Assembly: GCA_020735665.1 (NCBI GenBank)
Contig: CP085928.1
Span: 2,402,501 to 2,466,500, forward strand
DNA from: Lachnospiraceae bacterium GAM79
Lineage (GTDB): Bacteria; Bacillota; Clostridia; Lachnospirales; Lachnospiraceae
Reading direction: 5' to 3'
DNA: 64,000 bases
This document shows positions 36,505 to 43,804 of the stretch, one piece after another. The notes below the pieces were generated by a model that was not told where the DNA came from, did no database searches, and saw only the letters and a list, made by a program, of their open reading frames with translations. The translations under genes and the position numbers were made by a program. The stretch's first letter is position 1. Each line of letters starts with the position of its first letter.

Positions 36505-36650
36505 ATGAGAAATTTGGAAATGATACAGTCTGGTTATCACTTGACCAGATGGCAGAACTGTTTCAAAGGGATAAATCAACTATATCGAGACATATTAAAA
36601 AGATATTTGAGGAAAGAGAATTGGATGCTTGTCAGACATTCGGAAGATAA
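36505..36650 (+). pseudogene. Remnant of a RhuM-family protein
   Basis: The frame reads FGNDTVWLSLDQMAELFQ and RDKSTISRHIKKIFEERELD, the conserved N-terminal DNA-binding part of RhuM/virulence-type proteins, then stops after about 45 residues. Intact relatives have 250-350 residues. No start codon or ribosome site precedes it in this frame, and an upstream ATG at 36475 lies in another frame and stops quickly. It is a decayed fragment next to a hairpin cluster, consistent with an old insertion or deletion. Confidence 0.75.
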
Positions 36651-36677
36651 AAAATTATATCTATAGGAGATACAACA

Positions 36678-37229
36678 ATGTTATACATCATGCGACATGG
36701 AAAAACAGACTGGAATGCCATGCGGAAACTACAAGGTCGGACAGACATTCCATTAAATGAAGAAGGACGCCAGATGGCGGAGCATGCCAGAACAGAATAT
36801 GCCGATATCCATTTTGATATCTGCTACTGCTCTCCCCTTATCCGAGCAAAGGAAACAGCCGAGATCGTATTAAAAGGGCGGAACATTCCGATCATAACGG
36901 ACGACCGGTTAAAAGAAATGAGTTTTGGCAGCTATGAAGGAACCGCAAACTGCATAACTACTCCCGGCTGTCCAATAAAAGATCTCTTTCTTGATCCGGC
37001 AAACTATAAAGTTCCAAAGGATGGTGGAGAAAGCTTTAAACAGCTATTTGCGAGAACAGGAGAATTCCTAAAAGCGGTTGTAAAACCACAATTAGACGAA
37101 GGAAAGGATGTCCTGATTGTCGGACATGGAGCTATGAATTCCAGTATCATCTGTCAGGTCAAAGGGATCCCGCTGTCAGAATTCTGGAGTGCAGGAATCG
37201 AGAACTGCAAACTGAAACGTATACTATAA
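36678..37229 (+). CDS. Histidine phosphatase family protein
   Basis: The 183-residue enzyme has the RHG motif MRHGKTDWN with catalytic His7, LQGRTDIPLNEEGR, the second Arg in YCSPLIRAKETAE, and the second His in VLIVGHGAMN. This is the phosphoglycerate-mutase-like fold of small cytosolic phosphatases. The substrate cannot be predicted; broad acid phosphatases and alpha-ribazole phosphatase share these motifs, but no cobalamin genes are near. TAGGAGA precedes the ATG. It begins a plus-strand run with the YunG-like, DHFR and MATE genes. Confidence 0.9.
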   Translation: MLYIMRHGKTDWNAMRKLQGRTDIPLNEEGRQMAEHARTEYADIHFDICYCSPLIRAKETAEIVLKGRNIPIITDDRLKEMSFGSYEGTANCITTPGCPIKDLFLDPANYKVPKDGGESFKQLFARTGEFLKAVVKPQLDEGKDVLIVGHGAMNSSIICQVKGIPLSEFWSAGIENCKLKRIL

Positions 37230-37296
37230 ATATCATTTATAAATCCAAACAAAAGCAACACATTTCATTCAATAGCAAATGAGGAGATATTTGAAA

Positions 37297-37743
37297 ATGA
37301 AGACCTACAACTTCTATGGTTGGAAACAGGCAACCGTTCCTGCCATAACAAACAAGTATAAAGGAATCCATACACCACAGGATCTGTATGACAGATTATC
37401 TGATATCTGGTGCGCTGATACTTGCGCACCAAGACTACGTGATGGCTGGACACCGGAGAATAAAACCTTGGGGCAGTGTTCTATCACAGCATTTCTGGTT
37501 CAGGACATCTTTGGCGGCAAGGTGTATGGCATCCTGCGTCCCGGCGGAAACTATCATTGCTATAACAATGTCAACGGTCATATATTTGACCTGACCAGTG
37601 AACAGTTTGGTGATGAGACTCTTTCTTATAAGAACAATCCTGAGCAGTTCCGTGAAGTACATTTTGCAAAAGAAGAAAAACGTTTAAGATATGAATATCT
37701 GAAACAACAACTGGCATGCTTAAACCAGCAATCCACTTGCTGA
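37297..37743 (+). CDS. YunG-like protein
   Basis: The 148-residue protein resembles the YunG family. TLGQCSITAFLVQDIFGGKVYG has a conserved Gln-Cys pair (Cys61), then NYHCYNNVNGHIFDLTSEQF with His87 and Asp98. Cys, His and Asp in this order suggest a papain/transglutaminase-like hydrolase, but no activity is known for the family. The ATG at 37297 is chosen since GAGGAG lies inside the 18-bp longer reading. It probably belongs to the same transcript as the neighbouring phosphatase and DHFR genes. Confidence 0.75.
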   Translation: MKTYNFYGWKQATVPAITNKYKGIHTPQDLYDRLSDIWCADTCAPRLRDGWTPENKTLGQCSITAFLVQDIFGGKVYGILRPGGNYHCYNNVNGHIFDLTSEQFGDETLSYKNNPEQFREVHFAKEEKRLRYEYLKQQLACLNQQSTC

Positions 37744-37803
37744 TTTTCGTAAGATCAGGTATGCTGAAAAATAAATATGACATCTGAGAAAGGAACCCAT
37801 ACT

Positions 37804-38280
37804 ATGATAGGATTAATCGTCGCACGTTCAAAAAATAATGTAATCGGAAAAAACGGCCAGATCCCATGGCGGATCAAAGGAGAACAGAAACAATTTAAAG
37901 AACTGACAACAGGGAATACTGTGGTTATGGGACGTAAGTCATATGAAGAGATCGGACATCCTCTCCCGAACCGAATGAATATCGTTGTGTCAAATACTGC
38001 CAATTACTCCGGTGAAAACCTGCTTACCGTTCATTCCTTACAGGAAGCTCTTGATGCTGTAAAAGAGGGAAATGTCTATATCTCCGGTGGATATGGGCTG
38101 TTCAAAGAGGCACTTCCACTGGTTGATACGATGTATATCACAGAAGTTGATACTGTCGTTGAAGACGGAGATGTCTTCTTCCCAGAATTCAATGCAGATG
38201 AATTCGATATTACAACTGGCGAATCCGGTGGTGACGACATTATATTTACCCGCACGACCTACACCCGCAAGAAACTGTAA
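37804..38280 (+). CDS. folA: Dihydrofolate reductase
   Basis: The 158-residue enzyme reduces dihydrofolate to tetrahydrofolate with NADPH. It begins MIGLIVARSKNNVIGKNGQI and continues PWRIKGEQKQFKE. The acidic active-site residue is Glu rather than Asp (E. coli Asp27), as in eukaryotic enzymes. TVVMGRKSYEEIG and VYISGGYGLFKEAL form the cofactor site. GAAAGGA precedes the ATG; an upstream in-frame start would place that site inside the gene. thyA is not adjacent. The odd active-site surroundings make it worth comparing with trimethoprim-tolerant enzymes, without any claim of resistance. Confidence 0.92.
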   Translation: MIGLIVARSKNNVIGKNGQIPWRIKGEQKQFKELTTGNTVVMGRKSYEEIGHPLPNRMNIVVSNTANYSGENLLTVHSLQEALDAVKEGNVYISGGYGLFKEALPLVDTMYITEVDTVVEDGDVFFPEFNADEFDITTGESGGDDIIFTRTTYTRKKL

Positions 38281-38295
38281 ACAAGGACAACTCAC

Positions 38296-39663
38296 ATGAA
38301 TACACAGACAACGAATGAAAATCCTCTCGGCACTCAACCCGTAAAAAAATTATTAATGCAATTTGCTATTCCAAGTATAGTAGCCATGCTGGTCAGCTCT
38401 CTTTATAACATTGTTGACCAGTTTTTCATTGGGCGAAATGTCGGTGAACTCGGAAATGCCGCAACCAATATTTCATTTCCACTTTCCATATCCTGTATCG
38501 CGATCGCTCTGCTGTTCGGCATCGGCGGCGCATCTGCTTTTAATCTGGCTATGGGAAAAGGAGAAAAGGAAAAAGCAGTTTATTATATCGGCAATTCCGC
38601 TGTCATGCTCTTTGGCTGTGGTGTGATTTTAACTACGATCACCCTGCTGTTCTTAGAGCCTCTGCTCCGTTTCTTTGGATCTCCCGACAATGTACTTTCC
38701 TATGCAAAAACTTACACAGGCATTGTTGCGATTGGATTTCCTTTTCTGATCCTCACGACCGGAAGCGGTCATCTGATCCGCGCAGATGGCAGACCAAAGA
38801 TTAGCATGATCTGTAACCTTACCGGAGCCGTAATCAACACCATCTTAGATGCTCTGTTTGTATCCGTTCTTCAGATGGGTATGACAGGCGCAGCCATCGC
38901 AACCGTTATCGGTCAGGTAATATCCGCCGGTCTTGTCATCTGGTTTTTATCCCACTGTAAGACTGTAACGATAAGAAAAGAACATCTCCGCATCAGTAGA
39001 CCGATCATAGCGAGAGTCACATCCCTTGGTACTGCTCCTTGCAGCAATCAGCTTGCCATGATGATCGTACAGATCATTATGAACAAATCTCTCAAATACT
39101 ATGGCTCCCTTTCCATCTATGGCGAAGCAATCCCTATCGCCTGTGCCGGAATTATCACAAAAGTAAATCAGGTATTTCTATCTCTGATTATCGGTATATC
39201 ACAAGGCTTACAGCCAATCACCAGCTATAACTACGGTGCAGGAAAATACAAACGGGTAAAGTCTGCCTATCTGTTCGCCTCTACCTGTGGATTTGTGATC
39301 GCGCTCATTGCGTTTCTATTATTCCAGTTTGTGCCAAGGCAGATCATATCCATTTTCGGAAATGGCTCCGAAAGCTACTTCCAGTTTTCGATCAGCTATT
39401 TTCGTATTTTTCTGTTCTTTACGTTTATAAACTTTATGCAGCCGATCACTTCGAACTTCTTTACATCGATCGGCAAACCGAAAAAAGGAACATTCCTGTC
39501 ATTAACCAGACAGATCCTGTTCCTTCTTCCATTATTAATTATTCTGCCGCTTTTTATGGGTATTGATGGCATTATGTATTCCGGCCCTATCGCCGATGGA
39601 CTTGCCGGAGCGGTCGCCATCTTCATGGTCTTTAACGAATTCCGCACCAGACCTTTCCGCTAA
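38296..39663 (+). CDS. MATE family efflux transporter (MepA-like)
   Basis: The 455-residue protein has twelve predicted helices. It starts with the family pattern KLLMQFAIPSIVAMLVSSLY and IVDQFFIGRNVG, and its second half has ISQGLQPITSYNYGAGKYKR. Compared with the first MATE protein in the window it is longer and clearly a different subgroup. AAGGACA precedes the ATG and the gap to folA is only 15 bp, so it is not under a leader of its own. A terminator hairpin follows directly. Confidence 0.93.
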   Translation: MNTQTTNENPLGTQPVKKLLMQFAIPSIVAMLVSSLYNIVDQFFIGRNVGELGNAATNISFPLSISCIAIALLFGIGGASAFNLAMGKGEKEKAVYYIGNSAVMLFGCGVILTTITLLFLEPLLRFFGSPDNVLSYAKTYTGIVAIGFPFLILTTGSGHLIRADGRPKISMICNLTGAVINTILDALFVSVLQMGMTGAAIATVIGQVISAGLVIWFLSHCKTVTIRKEHLRISRPIIARVTSLGTAPCSNQLAMMIVQIIMNKSLKYYGSLSIYGEAIPIACAGIITKVNQVFLSLIIGISQGLQPITSYNYGAGKYKRVKSAYLFASTCGFVIALIAFLLFQFVPRQIISIFGNGSESYFQFSISYFRIFLFFTFINFMQPITSNFFTSIGKPKKGTFLSLTRQILFLLPLLIILPLFMGIDGIMYSGPIADGLAGAVAIFMVFNEFRTRPFR

Positions 39664-39939
39664 AGAGGTTGTTGTTGTTCAACCTCTACTTTTTGCCATG
39701 ATATTTTGGCTCTGCTGGTATGGACATATACAAAGACCGTTCCGTTTTCTGCTCGGATTTGCACGCTTATTGCCAGCAGTCGCCCAAACTCACCCTTACG
39801 GGTTCAGACATGGGCTTGGTGCTGACAGCTAGTGCAAACCTCACAACGAAAACTTCACTGATGTCTTATGTATATATCCATACCAGCAGAGCCAAAATAT
39901 CACAACTATAAATAACACAAGAATCATCAACAACCTCTT
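39662..39939. repeat. Fold-back repeat element, variant copy between convergent genes
   Basis: AAAGAGGTTGTTG (39662-39674) pairs with CAACAACCTCTT (39928-39939). A long near-perfect arm, TGATATTTTGGCTCTGCTGG and on to ATACA (about 39699-39732), pairs with its complement at about 39862-39900. The interior keeps only parts of the family core (AAGACCGTTCCG, GCTCGGATTTGCACGC), so membership is likely but not certain. Confidence 0.65.
39664..39694 (+). terminator. Terminator after the second MATE gene
   Basis: AGAGGTTG and CAACCTCT pair around TTGTTGTT and are followed by ACTTTTTG. The hairpin begins at the stop codon. It is nested in the left arm of the larger fold-back. Confidence 0.75.
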
Positions 39940-39941
39940 GT

Positions 39942-41240
39942 TTACTCACACATCGGGAAACGGACAATAAATCGGGTGCCGATCTCCGGACGGGATACGA
40001 CCTGGATCGTGCCGGAGTGAGCATCGACGATCCATTTGGCTATGGAAAGTCCCAGGCCGGAACCGCCGGTCTCGCTGTTTCTCGCTTCGTCCGATCGGTA
40101 GAATCGTTCAAAGATATGAACGACATCTGACGACTCCATTCCGATGCCCTCATCCTGAATCATATAACTGACATAACCGGATTCCAGCATAACTCCTAAT
40201 GTAATATCCGCACCATCCGAAGAATACTTTGCCGCATTCTGTACAAAGATCCGGATGGACTGTTTGATCATGGCTATATCACCTGTCATATATGCAGGAT
40301 CTGTTCCACGAAACAGATAGCGGTGCTTCTCATCGATCATCTGGGATTCCTCCCAGACCTCACTGACCATCTGATTCAGATCCAGTTTCACTTTATTCAG
40401 AGTATTTCTTCCGCTGTCACCCCGCGCAAGGAACAGAAGCTGTTCTACCAGCTCCTTCATGTGCTGGGACTCATTCTTAAGGGCTTCGATGGATTCTGTC
40501 AGAACCTTTTCATCCTCTTTTCCCCATCGATCCAGCATATTCACGTATCCCTGGATCACAGCAATAGGTGTCCGAAGCTCATGTGATGCATCCGATACAA
40601 ACCGTACCTGCCGCCTTTCGTTTTCCTTCATATTCCGAAGCAGGTTATTCAACGCGATCTCAATACTTTTCAATTCCTTGTCTCCGGTATGGACTCCCTG
40701 TTCGGCATCATCCGGAGAAATATGTGATATTGCCTGTTCCAGATGATCCATCTGATTCTGGTCAAATGTCTTTGCAGACTTCTTATCGGAACGTTTCTTC
40801 TGATCCTCCATACCATTTTGCTCAAATGACATCTTACTGATCTGTTCTGCCTTTACCGCCAGATCATTTAACGGCTTCAGCTTTCTTCTGACAACAGAAG
40901 TCCGGAATAACGCAAAGAACAACACAAATCCTTCTGCCGATAACAGTATGATTCCCGGTACAGCTACCAGATCCCTTACATCCCGGAAATCATATGCATA
41001 TGATTTCCGGTCATTTCCATCGATCACATATTCCAGTGTATGCTTTTCTTGATTGACATTAAAATAATAATGCTCACCTGTTACCTGATCCGGAAGCTTT
41101 GTGGTACACCAGTACATCCAGGTTCCCATAATAAGAAAGGCAATGATAATATTGATTCCTATTACATTGCCTACTTCCTTCAGCCAGAAGCTGATATTTA
41201 TTTTTCTGGCGATCGAGGTCATCCTCTTATTTTCATTCAT
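39942..41240 (-). CDS. HAMP-domain sensor histidine kinase
   Basis: The 432-residue protein has a membrane segment near residues 22-46, a short extracellular loop (about 47-95), a second segment (about 93-115) and a HAMP-like linker. A HisKA domain (FVSDASHELRTPIAVIQGYV) and a HATPase domain (N-box IRIFVQNAAKYSS, G2 SGLGLSIAKWIV) follow. A charged insert rich in Lys, Asp and Gln lies before HisKA. It is the membrane sensor for the OmpR-type regulator at 41336, which precedes it by 95 bp on the same strand. The signal is unknown. Confidence 0.94.
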   Translation of the reverse strand: MNENKRMTSIARKINISFWLKEVGNVIGINIIIAFLIMGTWMYWCTTKLPDQVTGEHYYFNVNQEKHTLEYVIDGNDRKSYAYDFRDVRDLVAVPGIILLSAEGFVLFFALFRTSVVRRKLKPLNDLAVKAEQISKMSFEQNGMEDQKKRSDKKSAKTFDQNQMDHLEQAISHISPDDAEQGVHTGDKELKSIEIALNNLLRNMKENERRQVRFVSDASHELRTPIAVIQGYVNMLDRWGKEDEKVLTESIEALKNESQHMKELVEQLLFLARGDSGRNTLNKVKLDLNQMVSEVWEESQMIDEKHRYLFRGTDPAYMTGDIAMIKQSIRIFVQNAAKYSSDGADITLGVMLESGYVSYMIQDEGIGMESSDVVHIFERFYRSDEARNSETGGSGLGLSIAKWIVDAHSGTIQVVSRPEIGTRFIVRFPMCE

Positions 41241-41335
41241 CCGTGATACCTTTTCTTATACATTCTTTCAATCTTGCTCTTGTTTCTGCATCTACCCTTA
41301 TCATCAGACCGTATACTCTATCCCGTTACACCTTC

Positions 41336-42019
41336 CTATGATTCCCTGATCACATAGCCTACGCCTCGTACCGTTGTGATCAGCTTGATACCGAACCGGT
41401 CATCGATCTTCGTACGCAGATACCGGATATATACATCTATGATATTTGTCTCACCGACATACTCATAACCACAGACAATATTCATCAGCTTTTCCCGATC
41501 CATGACGATATTCTTATTCTCCATCAGAGTATGCAGCAGCTCAAATTCCCGATTGGTAAGCTCCACCGGTTCTCCCGCCACCATAACCTCATGCCGGTCG
41601 GTATCCAGGCTGACCCCATGGATCTCTAGCTTATGTGTCTCCTGCCGGTCGGTGCTTTTCCGCTTCAGCGCTACACGGATACGAGCCAGAAGTTCTTCGA
41701 TCGCAAATGGCTTCGTAATGTAATCATCCGCTCCCGCATCCAGCCCGGACACCTTGTCCATTACCGCATCCCTTGCAGTAAGCAGCAGGATCGGAACATT
41801 ATTTCCTTCTTTACGAATACGGCGAAGGACCTCCAGACCATTTAGCCTTGGAAGCATAACATCCAGCACGATCAGGTCAGCATGTTCTGATAGTGCCAGA
41901 TCCAGACCTGTCCGCCCGTCAAATGCCTTTATTACTTCATAGCCTTCATGAACCAATTCCAGCTCTACAAATCTGGCAATCTTTTCTTCATCCTCTACAA
42001 TCAAAATCTTCCGGCTCAT
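41336..42019 (-). CDS. OmpR/PhoB-family response regulator
   Basis: The 227-residue protein has a receiver domain (1-120) with phosphoacceptor Asp53 in LIVLDVMLPR, Thr in LLLTARDA and Lys in YITKPFAIEELLARI. A winged-helix output domain follows (about 130-225: LTNREFELLHTLMEN, then VDVYIRYLRTKID-like EINIIDVYIRYLR and TVRGVGYVIRE). CAAGGAG precedes the ATG. Forms a standard pair with the downstream kinase; the regulon is unknown. Confidence 0.94.
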   Translation of the reverse strand: MSRKILIVEDEEKIARFVELELVHEGYEVIKAFDGRTGLDLALSEHADLIVLDVMLPRLNGLEVLRRIRKEGNNVPILLLTARDAVMDKVSGLDAGADDYITKPFAIEELLARIRVALKRKSTDRQETHKLEIHGVSLDTDRHEVMVAGEPVELTNREFELLHTLMENKNIVMDREKLMNIVCGYEYVGETNIIDVYIRYLRTKIDDRFGIKLITTVRGVGYVIRES

Positions 42020-42039
42020 CTCTACTCCTTGTTGTGACG

Positions 42040-42247
42040 ATTTATTTTAAGGGAGTATCTTGAGTACCTATGTCCATATTCTGACATACTATTATTCCGC
42101 AAGACGCTCTCGCTCTGTTGCTCATGTAGCGGTTCTAACCGCTCCACTCCGTGGATCGCTAAGTACCGACATTCGCAAAGGCTTGCTGCATAATAGTATA
42201 TCAGAACATGGACAATGTATTTTCGTTTCATGTCCCTTAAAATAAAT
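42040..42247. repeat. Fold-back repeat element, copy 4 (upstream of the OmpR-type regulator)
   Basis: ATTTATTTTAAGGGA (42040-42054) pairs with TCCCTTAAAATAAAT (42233-42247), and TGTCCATATTCTGACATACT with its near complement at 42192-42214. The core is ATTATTCCGCAAGACGCT, GTAGCGGT, CGCTAAGTACCGAC and AAAGGCTTGCTGCATAATAG. It occupies nearly all the space between the regulator and the DUF4342 gene. Confidence 0.87.
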
Positions 42248-42274
42248 CTGTGTATTGTAAATTAATCTCTCACA

Positions 42275-42814
42275 TTAGTTCTTGTTAATGTCTGTCTTAA
42301 TAGTTTCTACCGTATCCGCAACCTTGTCGCAGGCACTGTTCAGGTCTACATTGATATTGTCGATTCCTGCAAAATGGTATCTGCATTCACAGAATAAACC
42401 GACCACTAATAACGGGATCGTGATCCAGAATGCGAAGATAATCGCAAGTATCAATACCAGAACAGGTACATTCACCATAGTGCTGCCACGTCTTTCTATG
42501 ATGAACTTGGAATCAACGCTTTTCTTCAAAAGTCTTCCACACCAGGAAAAGAACTGATCCATCATCTGACCAAAGGTCTTTTTATTGCAGTCTCTGGTAT
42601 ATTCCTGCTGTGCCTGTTCGAATTCTGTTGATGTCTGCTGTGCCTGTTCCGTCGTGTAATCGGTTACTTCCGGTGCTTTTACCTTACCTTTCTTTTCCAA
42701 ATAAATGATCGCATCCAGCACATCATAATTATTTGCTTCTAATGCCTCCTTGGCTTCCTCATAGCTGACACCTGTTTTTTCTCTTAACTTTTCTACTTTT
42801 TCTAAATTATCCAT
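42275..42814 (-). CDS. DUF4342 domain protein with UBA/TS-N-like N-terminus
   Basis: The 179-residue protein begins with a UBA/TS-N-like three-helix motif (about 1-45: VEKLREKTGVSYEEAKEALE, NNYDVLDAIIYLEKKG), as in EF-Ts. A Gln/Glu/Thr-rich linker follows (about 50-80). Then comes a DUF4342 region (about 85-150) with FIIERRGSTMVNVPVLVLIL and one hydrophobic span likely to sit in the membrane. The function is unknown. The N-terminal domain suggests protein binding. AGAAGGAAAAAG precedes the ATG. Confidence 0.82.
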   Translation of the reverse strand: MDNLEKVEKLREKTGVSYEEAKEALEANNYDVLDAIIYLEKKGKVKAPEVTDYTTEQAQQTSTEFEQAQQEYTRDCNKKTFGQMMDQFFSWCGRLLKKSVDSKFIIERRGSTMVNVPVLVLILAIIFAFWITIPLLVVGLFCECRYHFAGIDNINVDLNSACDKVADTVETIKTDINKN

Positions 42815-42925
42815 ATCTTTTTCCTTCTTTCTCTATTCTCTCCTCAGCTGATGGTATTACTATACCAACCACGAATTAATCTAAAATAGGAGAAAGATTA
42901 AAATCAGATTAAAAATCTGACCATT

Positions 42926-43729
42926 TTATTTTAAAGCTGCTTTTTCGATGGAATAACTGTCAATCAGCTCATCCTCTGCCGTATAGATAGATACGCTTGC
43001 GGTTAACTCTTTTATACTTGCCGGATCTGTTACATCACACAGAAGCTTTCCATATGTATGCCCAAGAGCCTCTGTCATATAGGATGGTTCTTCGTCCGTT
43101 CCATTTACAAGGATAGTGTCAAATGTTGCCTGAATTAATTCATCTGTCTTATTATAGATTTCAAATGCCAGGCAAGTCTCTGCATCCTCACCCTCTCCGT
43201 CAGTCTCTATACCTGTATATGCAATGGTAATCTTATCATTATCAAACACCTGAACTGCACCATCCTTTAATGTAAAGCTCTGATCACCCGAAGCTTCTGC
43301 CTTACCAGATAAAGGAACATCCTTAACCTCATAATGTCCAACTGTTTCTCCCGCATCGTTATCAATAAAAAGTATACCATTCAATACGGAAACTGCTTTA
43401 TCACACTCAATCATACACACATCTTCTTCTGTTGCATTTGCTTCCAGTTCAGGACCAAACAATGGCTGTATCGTCTCTCCGTTAATTGCTACATCCCCAA
43501 AATAAATATTAACAGGATCACCCGTCTTATTGGAAACAGTAAACATCATACCATCAGCTTCCTTGTCATATCCTGTATATGTAAGAGTCACTTTGTCATT
43601 ATCTAGCACAATGACAGTTACATTCTCCTCTTCTGTTGATGATTCTGTCTTTTGTTCCTTTTTTCCACAACCACACAGACTTGCAAATACACACAAGCCA
43701 GCTGCCAGAATATAATGTCTTCTTTTCAT
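42926..43729 (-). CDS. Putative lipoprotein with internal duplication
   Basis: The 267-residue protein has a lipoprotein signal peptide with lipobox LCGC, the modified residue being Cys21, followed by an acidic linker. Two similar halves follow. One opens VLDNDKVTLTYTGYDKEAD and the other VFDNDKITIAYTGIETDGE, each continuing with a xxISNKT-like strand and a VNG turn. This points to two tandem immunoglobulin-like beta domains, as in DUF5067-type lipoproteins. It is probably anchored outside the membrane. GGAGGATG precedes the ATG. It is downstream of the large surface-protein gene and follows its terminator. Confidence 0.8.
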   Translation of the reverse strand: MKRRHYILAAGLCVFASLCGCGKKEQKTESSTEEENVTVIVLDNDKVTLTYTGYDKEADGMMFTVSNKTGDPVNIYFGDVAINGETIQPLFGPELEANATEEDVCMIECDKAVSVLNGILFIDNDAGETVGHYEVKDVPLSGKAEASGDQSFTLKDGAVQVFDNDKITIAYTGIETDGEGEDAETCLAFEIYNKTDELIQATFDTILVNGTDEEPSYMTEALGHTYGKLLCDVTDPASIKELTASVSIYTAEDELIDSYSIEKAALK

Positions 43730-43755
43730 AATAATTCATCCTCCACATTTCTATC

Positions 43756-43798
43756 AAAACCGGGGTACACCACTTCTATCTGATGCGCCCCGATTTTT
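43756..43798 (-). terminator. Terminator after the large surface-protein gene
   Basis: On the minus strand AAAAATCGGGG pairs with CCCCGGTTTT (43786-43798 with 43757-43766) and is followed by TGATAG. It lies between the surface-protein stop and the lipoprotein ribosome site. Confidence 0.6.
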
Positions 43799-43804
43799 CA
43801 CATA

